Shown here one piece after another: positions 1-6,687 of a DNA stretch of 12,081 nt. The notes under the pieces were generated by a model that saw nothing but the letters and a program-made list of their open reading frames with translations, did no database searches and had not been told where the DNA came from. The position numbers and the translations under genes were made by a program. Location of the stretch: positions 1 through 12,081 of the forward strand of contig JAAFHD010000068.1 in the NCBI GenBank assembly GCA_013298245.1. The letters run 5' to 3'. Numbering within the stretch: position 1 is the first letter of the stretch; each line of letters begins with the position of its first letter. This DNA is from Alphaproteobacteria bacterium (GTDB taxonomy: Bacteria > Pseudomonadota > Alphaproteobacteria > Acetobacterales > Acetobacteraceae).

Positions 1-504
1 GTCGCCGCCGCCGACGTCACCAAGCTGATGAGCGAAGCCGCCGCCAACGGCACCGCCCAGGCCCAGAAGGTGATGGCCGACACGACCGCGCAAGCCAAGG
101 CCGCCGTCGAGAAGTCGATGGAAACCGCCCAGAAGACCGCCGCCGACATGATGAAGGCCGCTGAAGAAGCCGCCGAATTCGGCCGTGGCAACGTCGAAGC
201 CTTTACCAAGTCCGCGCAGCTGTACTTCACGGGCATGCAGGACCTCGGCCGTCACGTTGCGGCGACGTTCCAGGGCTTCTCCGACCATGCGATCGAGAGC
301 GCGAAGGCGATCTCCACCGCGAAGTCGCTGAAGGACATCACCGACGCGCAGTCCGCCTATGCCCGCGCGGCGATGGAAAAGAGCATGTCCGAGATGACCA
401 AGATCCAGGAAGCTTCGATGAAGCTCGCCGAAACCAGCATGGCGCCGATCTCCGCGCGCATGACGCTGGCGATGGAAAAGATCGCGAAGCCGATCGCCGC
501 CTGA
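1..504 (+). CDS. Phasin family protein (Phasin_2 type), 5' end cut by the window
   Basis: Phasins coat polyhydroxyalkanoate storage granules and affect their size and number. The frame is open from base 1 (V-A-A-A-D-V-T-K-L before the first ATG at 28), so the real start probably lies upstream; from ATG 28 the protein has 158 residues. The N-terminal third is rich in Ala, Lys and Glu (KSMETAQKTAADMMKAAEEA) and looks helical and amphipathic. The second part (QLYFTGMQDLGRHVAATFQG, then AKSLKDITDAQSAYARAAME, then MAPISARMTLAMEKIAKP) has the typical Phasin_2 pattern of 'aks..e...lQ..y' followed by 'P...R'. No signal peptide or membrane segment is seen, as expected for a granule-surface protein. 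A strong terminator follows 19 nt after the stop, so this is the last gene of its transcript. The family call is fairly sure; the exact start is not known. Confidence 0.85.
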   Translation, partial: VAAADVTKLMSEAAANGTAQAQKVMADTTAQAKAAVEKSMETAQKTAADMMKAAEEAAEFGRGNVEAFTKSAQLYFTGMQDLGRHVAATFQGFSDHAIESAKAISTAKSLKDITDAQSAYARAAMEKSMSEMTKIQEASMKLAETSMAPISARMTLAMEKIAKPIAA

Positions 505-523
505 TTTTGGCGTAATCCGAATC

Positions 524-554
524 AAGCCCGGGTGGCGACACCCGGGCTTTTTTT
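524..554 (+). terminator. Intrinsic terminator after the phasin gene
   Basis: A perfect 10-bp stem (AAGCCCGGGT at 524-533 paired with ACCCGGGCTT at 540-549) with a 6-nt loop GGCGAC runs into seven T residues (548-554). It lies 19 nt after the phasin stop and before clpS, so it separates the two transcripts. It is the clearest intrinsic terminator in the window. Confidence 0.93.
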
Positions 555-586
555 ATGTCCCTGTTCATCTGGACGGTGGCATACCC

Positions 587-616
587 TTCACTCAGCGCCC
601 CGGCACCCGATATGCT
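587..616 (+). promoter_or_regulatory. Weak candidate sigma-70 promoter for clpS-clpA
   Basis: TTCACT (587-592) and TATGCT (611-616) are separated by 18 bp and each match 4 of 6 consensus bases. The site lies just after the phasin terminator, where a clpS promoter is needed. Transcription from it would begin near 623, which would favour the internal clpS starts at 643 or 652 over the ATG at 625. Such matches are easy to find by chance. Confidence 0.25.
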
Positions 617-651
617 GCGGCCAGATGATCACCCCGAACGGCATGACCCGC

Positions 652-993
652 ATGAGCGACGACAAGGACCAGAATGGCGGCAATGGCGGGTCCGGCGGGC
701 CCGGCACCACCGTTGTCGCGAAGCCGCGCACCAAGACCAAGAAGCCGGCGATGTACAAGGTGCTGATGCTGAATGACGACTACACGCCGATGGAATTCGT
801 CGTGCACGTCCTGGAAAGGTTTTTCCAGAAGAACCGTGATGAAGCGAACCGCATCATGCTGCACGTGCATCGCCGCGGCGTCGGCGTCTGTGGCGTCTTC
901 ACCTATGAAGTGGCGGAAACCAAGGTCACGCAGGTGATGGATCTGGCGCGCCAGAACCAGCATCCGCTGCAATGCACGATTGAGAAAGAGTAA
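652..993 (+). CDS. clpS: ATP-dependent Clp protease adaptor ClpS
   Basis: ClpS is the cytoplasmic N-recognin that binds N-end-rule degrons and hands them to ClpA for ClpAP proteolysis. Using ATG 652 the protein has 113 residues: a flexible Gly/Asn-rich tail (residues 1-22), a basic stretch (PRTKTKKP), then the folded core. The core shows N41-D42-D43-Y-T-P-M47 and M69-L-H-V-H73, which match the E. coli ligand-pocket residues N34, D35, D36, M40, M62 and H66 with a constant offset of 7, so the degron pocket is intact. It ends [10 protein letters not shown], as is usual in alphaproteobacteria. In-frame ATGs at 625 and 643 are alternatives and none has a clear Shine-Dalgarno; 652 fits the family's usual N-terminus best. 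clpA follows after 99 nt, the common clpS-clpA order. Confidence 0.95.
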   Translation: MSDDKDQNGGNGGSGGPGTTVVAKPRTKTKKPAMYKVLMLNDDYTPMEFVVHVLERFFQKNRDEANRIMLHVHRRGVGVCGVFTYEVAETKVTQVMDLARQNQHPLQCTIEKE

Positions 994-999
994 CCTTTG

Positions 1000-1047
1000 G
1001 TGACGCATTTCAAGTGGCTGACAGGGCACCAGGGGCGCACCATGTAA
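1000..1047 (+). other. Possible 15-codon leader ORF between clpS and clpA
   Basis: A GTG at 1000 opens a 15-codon frame (VTHFKWLTGHQGRTM) ending with TAA at 1045-1047. A purine-rich AAAGAG (985-990), inside the end of clpS, sits 9 nt before the GTG and could serve as ribosome binding site. It ends 7 nt before a hairpin that abuts the clpA ribosome binding site. It may well be chance. Confidence 0.15.
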
Positions 1048-1053
1048 GCGAAA

Positions 1054-1077
1054 CCTGGGGCCGCGAATCGGCCCAGG
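1054..1077 (+). promoter_or_regulatory. Hairpin directly upstream of the clpA ribosome binding site
   Basis: CCTGGGGCCG (1054-1063) pairs with CGGCCCAGG (1069-1077), with one bulged G and a 5-nt loop CGAAT. The 3' arm ends at the base before AAAGGAG (1078-1084), the Shine-Dalgarno of clpA. It carries no T-run, so it is not an intrinsic terminator. It could tune clpA translation or stabilise the mRNA relative to clpS. The pairing is seen directly; the role is inferred. Confidence 0.4.
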
Positions 1078-1092
1078 AAAGGAGCGTTGCCG

Positions 1093-3462
1093 ATGCTGTC
1101 GAGGAATCTGGAACAGACGCTCCATAGGGCGCTCGGGCTGGCCAATGAACGCCGGCACGAATACGCCACCCTGGAACATCTGCTGCTGGCATTGTCCGAT
1201 GATGCGGACGCGACCACGGTGCTGAAGGCCTGTGGCGTGGACGTGGACAAACTGAAGCGCGACCTGACGGAGTTCCTGGACAAGGACCTGGCAGGCCTGG
1301 TCACCGAACGCGCGGGCGACCCCAAGCCCACCGCGGGTTTCCAGCGCGTGGTGCAGCGCGCGGCCATCCATGTGCAGTCATCCGGGCGCGATGAAGTGAC
1401 TGGCGCCAATGTGCTGGTCGCGCTGTTCAGCGAACGCGAATCGCACGCGGTGTATTTCCTGCAGTTGCAGGACATGACGCGGTTGGATGCGGTGAATTTC
1501 ATCAGCCATGGCATCGCCAAGGCGCCTGGTCGTTCGGTGCCGCGCAATGTGCAAGGCGCGCCGACCAACCAGCGCAACGAAGAAGGCGAGCAGCCGGAGC
1601 GCGAGGAAAAGCCGCGCAGTTCCGGCCAGAAGCCGGGCCAGGATGCGCTGTCCACCTATTGCGTGAACCTGAACAAGAAGGCGCAGCAAGGGAAGATCGA
1701 CCCGCTGATCGGGCGCGACCAGGAGATCGAGCGCACCATCCAGATCCTGTGCCGGCGCACCAAGAACAACCCGCTCTATGTGGGTGACCCCGGCGTCGGC
1801 AAGACCGCGATTGCCGAAGGCCTGGCGAAGCGCATCATCGAGGGCGACGTGCCCGAAGTGCTGGTGAAGTGCACGATTTTCTCGTTGGACATGGGTTCGC
1901 TGCTGGCCGGCACGCGCTATCGCGGCGACTTCGAGGAACGGCTGAAGGCGGTGGTGTCCGAGCTGGAAAACCACCCCGGCGGCATCCTGTTCATCGACGA
2001 AATCCATACCGTGATTGGTGCCGGCGCGACGTCCGGTGGTGCCATGGATGCGTCGAACCTGCTGAAGCCGGCGCTGGCCCAAGGCTCGCTGCGCTGCATC
2101 GGCAGCACCACCTACAAGGAATATCGCCAGCACTTCGAGAAGGACCGCGCGCTGGTGCGGCGCTTCCAGAAGATCGATGTGAACGAGCCCAATATCGAGG
2201 ACACCGTCAAAATCCTTCAGGGGCTGAAGACCAACTACGAGAAGCACCACAAGGTGCGCTACACGCCCGAGGCGATCCGCGCCGCGGTGGAGCTTTCTGC
2301 GAAGTACATCCATGACCGCAAGCTGCCGGACAAGGCGATCGACGTGATCGATGAGGTCGGCGCATCGCGCATGCTGCTGCCGGAAAACAAGCGCCGCAAA
2401 ACCGTCACGCTGAAGGATGTGGAGGAGATCGTCGCGAAGATCGCGCGCATCCCACCCAAATCCGTCAGCACGGATGACAAGGAACAGCTGCGCAATCTGG
2501 AACGCGATCTGCGCTCCATGGTGTTCGGCCAGGACCAGGCGCTGATTGCGTTGGCGAGTGCGATCAAGCTCTCGCGCGCCGGCCTGCGCGATCCGGAAAA
2601 GCCGATCGGCAACTACCTGTTCACCGGGCCGACCGGCGTGGGCAAGACCGAAGCCGCGCGGCAACTCGCGAAAACGCTGGGCATCGAAATCCTGCGCTTC
2701 GACATGTCGGAGTATATGGAACGCCACAGCGTGTCGCGGTTGATTGGCGCGCCGCCTGGTTATGTGGGTTTTGATCAGGGCGGGTTGCTGACGGATGGCG
2801 TGGACCAGCATCCGCATTGCGTGCTGCTGCTCGACGAGATCGAGAAGGCGCATCCGGATCTGTTCTCGATCCTGCTGCAGGTGATGGACCACGGGAAGCT
2901 GACGGACCACAACGGCAAGACCGTCGATTTCCGCAACGTCATCCTGATCATGACGACCAATGCTGGTGCCGCCGACATGGCCAAGCCCGCACTGGGCTTC
3001 GGGCGCGAAGCCCGGAGCGGTGAGGACCAGGATGCGGTGAAGCGCATGTTCACGCCGGAATTCCGCAACCGGCTGGATGCGATCATCCCCTTCGCCAATC
3101 TGGCGCCGGAAGTGGTGGCGCAGGTGGTCGAGAAATTCGTGATGCAGCTGGAGGCGCAGCTGGCGGATCGGAATGTCACGATTGAACTTTCGTCTGCCGC
3201 AAAGGAATGGCTGGCGGAGCGTGGGTATGACCCGCTCTATGGCGCGCGGCCGCTGGGCCGGGTGATCCAGGAGCACATCAAGAAGCCGCTGGCCGAGGAA
3301 CTTCTGTTCGGCAAGCTGGTGAAGGGTGGCGCGGTGAAGGTCGGGCTGAAGGATGGCGCGATGACCTTCGAGGTTGTTGAAACGCCAGTCGCAGCATTGC
3401 CGAAGCCGGAGAGCGATGGCGATGAGGGTGATTCGGAAAAGGCACCCGAAGCGGCGGGTTGA
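1093..3462 (+). CDS. clpA: ATP-dependent Clp protease ATP-binding subunit ClpA
   Basis: ClpA is the hexameric AAA+ unfoldase that feeds substrates, including ClpS-delivered N-end-rule proteins, to the ClpP peptidase in the cytoplasm. The 789-residue protein (E. coli ClpA has 758) has a double Clp N-domain (about 1-145), a charged linker ([14 protein letters not shown]), and two AAA+ modules. D1 has Walker A GDPGVGKT (231-238) and Walker B with D302-E303; D2 has GPTGVGKT (512-519), Walker B D581-E582, and the sensor-2 GAR at 717-719. L634-G635-F636 lies in the D2 loop where ClpP-docking [IL]G[FL] tripeptides occur, so ClpP partnership looks intact. ATG 1093 is preceded by AAAGGAG at 8-nt spacing; TTG 1087 in the same frame is only 2 nt from that site and is rejected. 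No clpP is in the window. Confidence 0.98.
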   Translation: MLSRNLEQTLHRALGLANERRHEYATLEHLLLALSDDADATTVLKACGVDVDKLKRDLTEFLDKDLAGLVTERAGDPKPTAGFQRVVQRAAIHVQSSGRDEVTGANVLVALFSERESHAVYFLQLQDMTRLDAVNFISHGIAKAPGRSVPRNVQGAPTNQRNEEGEQPEREEKPRSSGQKPGQDALSTYCVNLNKKAQQGKIDPLIGRDQEIERTIQILCRRTKNNPLYVGDPGVGKTAIAEGLAKRIIEGDVPEVLVKCTIFSLDMGSLLAGTRYRGDFEERLKAVVSELENHPGGILFIDEIHTVIGAGATSGGAMDASNLLKPALAQGSLRCIGSTTYKEYRQHFEKDRALVRRFQKIDVNEPNIEDTVKILQGLKTNYEKHHKVRYTPEAIRAAVELSAKYIHDRKLPDKAIDVIDEVGASRMLLPENKRRKTVTLKDVEEIVAKIARIPPKSVSTDDKEQLRNLERDLRSMVFGQDQALIALASAIKLSRAGLRDPEKPIGNYLFTGPTGVGKTEAARQLAKTLGIEILRFDMSEYMERHSVSRLIGAPPGYVGFDQGGLLTDGVDQHPHCVLLLDEIEKAHPDLFSILLQVMDHGKLTDHNGKTVDFRNVILIMTTNAGAADMAKPALGFGREARSGEDQDAVKRMFTPEFRNRLDAIIPFANLAPEVVAQVVEKFVMQLEAQLADRNVTIELSSAAKEWLAERGYDPLYGARPLGRVIQEHIKKPLAEELLFGKLVKGGAVKVGLKDGAMTFEVVETPVAALPKPESDGDEGDSEKAPEAAG

Positions 3463-3535
3463 TCACCGCAAAACCGCCAGGGTCTGATCGTGTCAGGCCT
3501 TGGCCTGGCGCGTGAATCAGCCCCTCAGACATTGA

Positions 3536-3563
3536 GGCGCCGGGGCAACCTGGCGCCCTTTTT
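3536..3563 (+). terminator. Probable intrinsic terminator of clpS-clpA
   Basis: GGCGCCGGG (3536-3544) pairs with CCTGGCGCC (3549-3557), including one G-U pair, around a GCAA tetraloop of GNRA type, followed by CTTTTT (3558-3563). It lies about 75 nt after the clpA stop and only 18 nt before the next small ORF. It could therefore also sit in the leader of that ORF as an attenuator. The T-run is short, so efficiency is uncertain. Confidence 0.65.
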
Positions 3564-3581
3564 CATGGAAGGAATCCACGC

Positions 3582-3710
3582 ATGTCCGGCATCGAAGATC
3601 GGAGCAAGGAAGAAGTGGCCGAAGCACTGGGCGTCGCCATCGCGCTGAATGCCGGCGCGGCGCTGACCTATTCGCTCCACGTCCTCGACGCATTGGACGA
3701 GGCGAAATAA
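3582..3710 (+). CDS. Hypothetical small protein, 42 residues
   Basis: I do not recognise this protein. ATG 3582 has a good purine-rich ribosome binding site (GGAAGGA, 3567-3573, 8 nt before the start), and the frame runs 42 codons to TAA at 3708-3710. The product begins MSGIEDRSKEEVAEALGVAI and continues with Ala/Leu-rich helix-forming sequence (NAGAALTYSLHVLDALDEAK). It is acidic, with no Cys and no signal peptide. The middle (GVAIALNAGAALTYSLHVL) is moderately hydrophobic but contains Asn, Thr, Ser and His, so a membrane segment is unlikely; an amphipathic helix pair is more plausible. It stands alone between the clpA terminator and the hairpin cluster at 3725-3767. The start signal and codon composition favour a real gene; function is unknown. 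Confidence 0.55.
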   Translation: MSGIEDRSKEEVAEALGVAIALNAGAALTYSLHVLDALDEAK

Positions 3711-3724
3711 CGCAGACAACGAGG

Positions 3725-3767
3725 GGCTGCTTCACGCATCAGCCTGAAGCAGCCTGATGCGATCAGG
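3725..3767. repeat. Three overlapping, mutually exclusive hairpins
   Basis: GGCTGCTTCA (3725-3734) pairs perfectly with TGAAGCAGCC (3745-3754). CGCATCAG (3735-3742) pairs with CTGATGCG (3754-3761). CCTGAT (3753-3758) pairs with ATCAGG (3762-3767). Neighbouring stems share bases, so they cannot all form at once. The cluster lies between the convergent ends of the 42-residue ORF (stop 3710) and the minus-strand lipoprotein (stop at 3770). No T-run follows on either strand, so a classical bidirectional terminator is doubtful. It could be a transcript-end protecting structure or a repeat remnant. Confidence 0.55.
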
Positions 3768-3769
3768 CC

Positions 3770-4675
3770 CTACCGCGGCGCGGCCACCGGCTGCAACGCG
3801 CTGCGCGCCTGCGGCAGGGCACCGCCCGCCGGCGGCAACGCCTGGAAGACCGGCGCGGGTCCGGGCGCCGCGGCCGGCACAGGCAGCGCCGCAGCAGGTG
3901 ACGCCAGCGGGCTTTGCAGCGGCTGCAAGGTATCCACGGCCGGCGCCGGCAATGGCGCCGCCGGCACAGGCGCCGCACGCCCACGCGGCGGCTCCGCGAA
4001 GCGCGGCGCATCAAAGCTTTGCGGCGGCGGCGGCGGTGCCGCAAAGGCTGCGCCTGACCCCGGCCCAACCACGCTCCCCAACGGGCTCTGCAACGGCTGC
4101 AACCCCACCGCCGGCACGGATGCCGCAACAGGTGCCGCCTGCACAACCGGCGCCACCACTGGCGCCACGAATCGCGGCGCGGGCGCCGTCGCACCAAACG
4201 GATTGCCCGCAATCGGCGCCGGCTGCACCGGCACAGACCCCACCGTGCCCAACGCGAATTCCGGCGGCCGTGGCGGCGGCGCCGCGAAGGCCTGGCCCGT
4301 GATCACCGGCCCGCCAACAGGCCCCACACCACTCAACGGCACCGGCCCCAGCGCTGAGGGCCGCGTCGCCATCGGCACCCGCCCGATCGGCGCGGAACCT
4401 GGCACCAGCGTCGTGCTCGCACCCGCGCAGCGGAACGCCACCTGGTAATTGTCCGGGTTGATGCGCGTGCCCAGCAATTCCGTCTGGCGGCCTTGCGCCA
4501 CGCAGAAGCTGGTGGCCTCCGTCAGCCCGCGTTCCACGGCCGTGGACAGCACACGCCCGCGGGTTTCAATCGCGAACATGTCCGGCCCGATCGCGACCAC
4601 GCCGCTGGTGCCGCCGCCGCACCCGGCCAGCAGCAACATCGCCCCCGACAGCATCCCGGCACTGGCAGTGCGCAT
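3770..4675 (-). CDS. Outer-membrane-type lipoprotein with Pro/Ala-rich tail
   Basis: The 301-residue product starts at ATG 4675, which has GGAG 9 nt upstream on the minus strand. The N-terminus MRTASAGMLSGAMLLLAGC is a lipoprotein signal peptide with lipobox L-A-G-C, and Cys19 is the lipidated residue. Residues 20-90 form a small domain with two cysteines (TSFCVAQGR and YQVAFRCAG). This 'FC..qG+...y.v.FRC' layout resembles small lipoproteins found in many proteobacteria with no firm function. From about residue 105 the chain is low-complexity Pro/Ala/Val/Gly, with the octamer LQPLQSPL occurring twice (192-199 and 250-257), and is probably an extended, periplasm-spanning stalk. The open frame continues upstream to 5329, but that part is a shadow of the Bug receptor. 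No enzyme function is suggested. Confidence 0.75.
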   Translation of the reverse strand: MRTASAGMLSGAMLLLAGCGGGTSGVVAIGPDMFAIETRGRVLSTAVERGLTEATSFCVAQGRQTELLGTRINPDNYQVAFRCAGASTTLVPGSAPIGRVPMATRPSALGPVPLSGVGPVGGPVITGQAFAAPPPRPPEFALGTVGSVPVQPAPIAGNPFGATAPAPRFVAPVVAPVVQAAPVAASVPAVGLQPLQSPLGSVVGPGSGAAFAAPPPPPQSFDAPRFAEPPRGRAAPVPAAPLPAPAVDTLQPLQSPLASPAAALPVPAAAPGPAPVFQALPPAGGALPQARSALQPVAAPR

Positions 4676-4703
4676 CCGTCCAATCTCCAACACTCTCGCA
4701 CTG

Positions 4704-4732
4704 CACATAGCCGCCCTGAGGCGCGCTGCCAA
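4704..4732 (-). promoter_or_regulatory. Candidate sigma-70 promoter for the minus-strand lipoprotein
   Basis: On the minus strand, TTGGCA (4732-4727, 5 of 6 consensus bases) and TATGTG (4709-4704, 3 of 6) are separated by exactly 17 bp. Transcription would begin near 4697, giving a leader of about 20 nt that contains the GGAG ribosome binding site before ATG 4675. The site lies in the 123-nt divergent gap before the Bug-receptor gene. I saw no convincing plus-strand promoter in that gap. Confidence 0.42.
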
Positions 4733-4798
4733 ACCCGGACTGGCGTGGTTGTGCGCTTTGGGCGTAAAGGGCCGCGCAAACCTGCCCGGGAAAACACC

Positions 4799-5758
4799 AT
4801 GCTGCGCCGAACCTTGCTGGCAACGCCCGCAATCATCCTGCCCGCCGCCGCGCAGGAGGGCTGGCCCTCTCGCCCCGTCACCGTGATCGTCCCCTGGGCG
4901 CCAGGTGGTTCCAACGACGTGCTGGCGCGGCTGTTTTCCCCCGCGCTGGAGGCGCGTTTCGGCCAGCCCTTCGTGGTGGAAAACCGCCCCGGCGGCGGCG
5001 GTTCCGTCGGCATGGGCCTGGCCCAGCGCGCGCGGCCGGATGGGCTGACGCTGTTCATCTCCTCGGCCTCGAACCACGTCTTCCACCCGCTGGTCGCCGG
5101 CCACATGGATTACGATGTGCGCGAGGCCTTCCACGGCGTGGCGATGCTGGTGGATGTGCCCAACGTCCTGGCCGTGCACCCGAACGTGCCCGCGCGCACG
5201 GTGCCCGAACTGATCGCCTGGATTCGCGCGCAGCGGAATGGCGTGTCCTTCGGGTCTTCCGGCGTCGGCTCCTCCAACCACCTGGCGGGCGAGCTGTTCC
5301 GCATGCGCACGGGCCTGGACATGACGCATGTGCCCTATCGCGGCGGTGGCCCGGCGCTGGCGGACCTGATCTCCGGCACCATCCCGATGGCGGTGATGAA
5401 CCTGCCCACGCTGATCCCGCCGGCCGATGGCGGGCGCATCCGCATGCTGGCCGTCGGCACCGCGGAGCGCGTGGCGCTGCGCCCCGATCTGCCGACCATC
5501 CAGGAAGGCGGCGTGCCGGATTATTCCGTGCGCTCCTGGACCGGCGCCTTTTTCCCGCGCGGCACCTCGCGCGCCATCATCGACACGCTGAGCGTGGCGA
5601 TGCGTGAAATCATGGACCTGCCCAATATCCGCACCCGCCTGCGCGACCTGGGCAGCGAGCCGATCTACATGGACCCCGCGCGGACCGATGCGTTTGTGCG
5701 GGAAGAATGGGACCGCTGGGGGCCGGTGGTGCGCGCGGCGAATGTGCGGTTGGATTAG
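4799..5758 (+). CDS. Tripartite tricarboxylate transporter substrate-binding protein (Bug/TctC family)
   Basis: Bug proteins are periplasmic receptors that bind carboxylates, amides or related small molecules and either serve TctAB permeases or act in sensing. From ATG 4799 the protein has 319 residues, normal for the family. Residues 1-18 (MLRRTLLATPAIILPAAA) form a short signal peptide with twin Arg. The mature part starts WPSRPVTVIVPWAPGGSND; this P-x-x-P-G-G-x-x-D loop (Asp40) is the family's ligand-carboxylate site. Further signatures are ENRPGGGGSVG, FGSSGVGSSNHLAGELF, and PYRGGGPALADLISGTIPM. The longer frame open from 4493 lacks a signal peptide at its front and is rejected. No TctA or TctB gene is present. 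The next gene begins 41 nt downstream, so the receptor probably heads the catabolic operon and its ligand is likely related to that operon's substrate. Confidence 0.93.
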   Translation: MLRRTLLATPAIILPAAAQEGWPSRPVTVIVPWAPGGSNDVLARLFSPALEARFGQPFVVENRPGGGGSVGMGLAQRARPDGLTLFISSASNHVFHPLVAGHMDYDVREAFHGVAMLVDVPNVLAVHPNVPARTVPELIAWIRAQRNGVSFGSSGVGSSNHLAGELFRMRTGLDMTHVPYRGGGPALADLISGTIPMAVMNLPTLIPPADGGRIRMLAVGTAERVALRPDLPTIQEGGVPDYSVRSWTGAFFPRGTSRAIIDTLSVAMREIMDLPNIRTRLRDLGSEPIYMDPARTDAFVREEWDRWGPVVRAANVRLD

Positions 5759-5799
5759 CAGCGCTTGCGCGTCGTGACGGACATGCCACCCTCACGCCC

Positions 5800-6687
5800 A
5801 TGAAGCTGCCCGCGCACAACCGCTACACCCACAGCGCCATCCCCGATCGCCCCACCTACACCTGGCCCAACGGCACGCGCCTGGCACTGACGGTCGTCAA
5901 CAACATCGAGCACTTCGCCTACCGCCAAGGCCTGGGCAGCGACGTCACCGGCCCGGCCGGCGTGCAGAACCAGCGCGCCTATGCCTGGCGCGACTACGGC
6001 AACCGTGTGGGCCTGTGGAACCTGCTGGACCTGCTGGACGAACTGGCACTGCCCTCCGCGCATAACTGCAACGCCGCCGTGCTGGATGCCTGCCCCGAAA
6101 TCGCGCCCGCCTTGCGCGCCCGCGGCGATGAATTCGTGGGCCACGGCCGCACCAATTCCGAACGCCAGGACGTGCTGTGGGAAGACGATGAACGCCGCCT
6201 GATTGAAGAGAGCCGCGACCGCCTGGCGCACCACGCCGGCACGCCGCCGCGCGGCTGGCTCGGCCCCTATATCGCGCAATCCGCCACCACTTTGGATCTG
6301 CTGCGCGAAGCCGGCTTCACCTACGTCATGGACTGGCCCGCCGATGACCAGCCCTTCTGGATGACCACGCGCGCGGGGCGCATCCTCTCCGTGCCCTACA
6401 GCGTCGAATTGAACGACAGCCCAGCCATGGTCATGCGCCACCACACCGGCCGCGAATTCGCCGAGATGATCATCGACCAGTTCGTGGAAATGCTGCTGCA
6501 ATCCGCCCGCCGCCCGCTGGTGATGAGCGTGGTGCTGCACCCCTTCATCCTCGGCCAGCCGCATCGCTTGCGGCCCTTGCGCCAGGCGCTGCGCCACATC
6601 CTCGCGCGGCGCGACAAGCTATGGGTCACGCGCCCCGGCGAGCTCGCCGAATACGTCTCCACACTGCCCGAAGGAACCATCCCATGA
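5800..6687 (+). CDS. Polysaccharide deacetylase-fold hydrolase (divergent)
   Basis: The 295-residue protein belongs to the NodB/CE4-like (beta/alpha) barrel group that also contains PuuE allantoinases and imidases. It resembles the next gene: both have a start region with P-x-x-x-W-P-x-G-x-x-L, a strand ending in an acidic residue (VVNNIEHF, Glu37), a helix with R-x-G-L/F-W, 'VGHG' followed by a helix (His115), a 'GWLGPYIAQS' region, an Asp in 'YVMDWPADDQPFW' and a late His in 'VLHPFI' (His247). The second His of the usual H-x3-5-H pair is not visible after His115 (HGRTNSERQ), so metal binding of the classic kind is doubtful. There is no signal peptide, so it is cytoplasmic. ATG 5800 lacks a clear Shine-Dalgarno; it may be coupled to the Bug gene 41 nt upstream. 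Its stop overlaps the next start by 4 nt. Hydrolysis of a C-N bond is likely; the substrate is unknown. Confidence 0.85.
   Translation: MKLPAHNRYTHSAIPDRPTYTWPNGTRLALTVVNNIEHFAYRQGLGSDVTGPAGVQNQRAYAWRDYGNRVGLWNLLDLLDELALPSAHNCNAAVLDACPEIAPALRARGDEFVGHGRTNSERQDVLWEDDERRLIEESRDRLAHHAGTPPRGWLGPYIAQSATTLDLLREAGFTYVMDWPADDQPFWMTTRAGRILSVPYSVELNDSPAMVMRHHTGREFAEMIIDQFVEMLLQSARRPLVMSVVLHPFILGQPHRLRPLRQALRHILARRDKLWVTRPGELAEYVSTLPEGTIP

Noticed and set aside
1087..1092. TTG start for clpA six bases before the ATG.
   Set aside because: The Shine-Dalgarno AAAGGAG would be only 2 nt from the TTG but is 8 nt from ATG 1093.
1378..3276. A 632-codon open frame on the minus strand opposite clpA, and a similar one at 592-1371.
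   Set aside because: Both are antisense shadows of clpS/clpA produced by high GC and codon bias. The translations are rich in His, Arg and Gln and show no domain.
3494..3507. Short palindrome CAGGCC-TT-GGCCTG after clpA, considered as a terminator or operator.
   Set aside because: It has only a 2-nt loop and no T-run. The stem-loop at 3536-3557 with a T-run is a better terminator candidate.
3757..4302. A 181-codon plus-strand frame opposite the lipoprotein tail.
   Set aside because: It is a low-complexity Ala/Pro/Arg translation antisense to a gene with clear signal peptide and start signals.
4741..4756. A sigma-54-like pattern (TGGCGTGG...TGCGC) before the Bug gene.
   Set aside because: The GG-to-GC spacing is one base short of the strict sigma-54 requirement, and no activator gene is in the window.
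4493..4798. N-terminal extension of the Bug-receptor frame to an ATG at 4493.
   Set aside because: The extension runs antisense over the lipoprotein gene and would bury the signal peptide. ATG 4799 gives the family's usual length and secretion signal.
4676..5329. Upstream extension of the minus-strand lipoprotein frame to 5329.
   Set aside because: It is antisense to the Bug receptor. ATG 4675 has a Shine-Dalgarno and starts a proper lipoprotein signal peptide.
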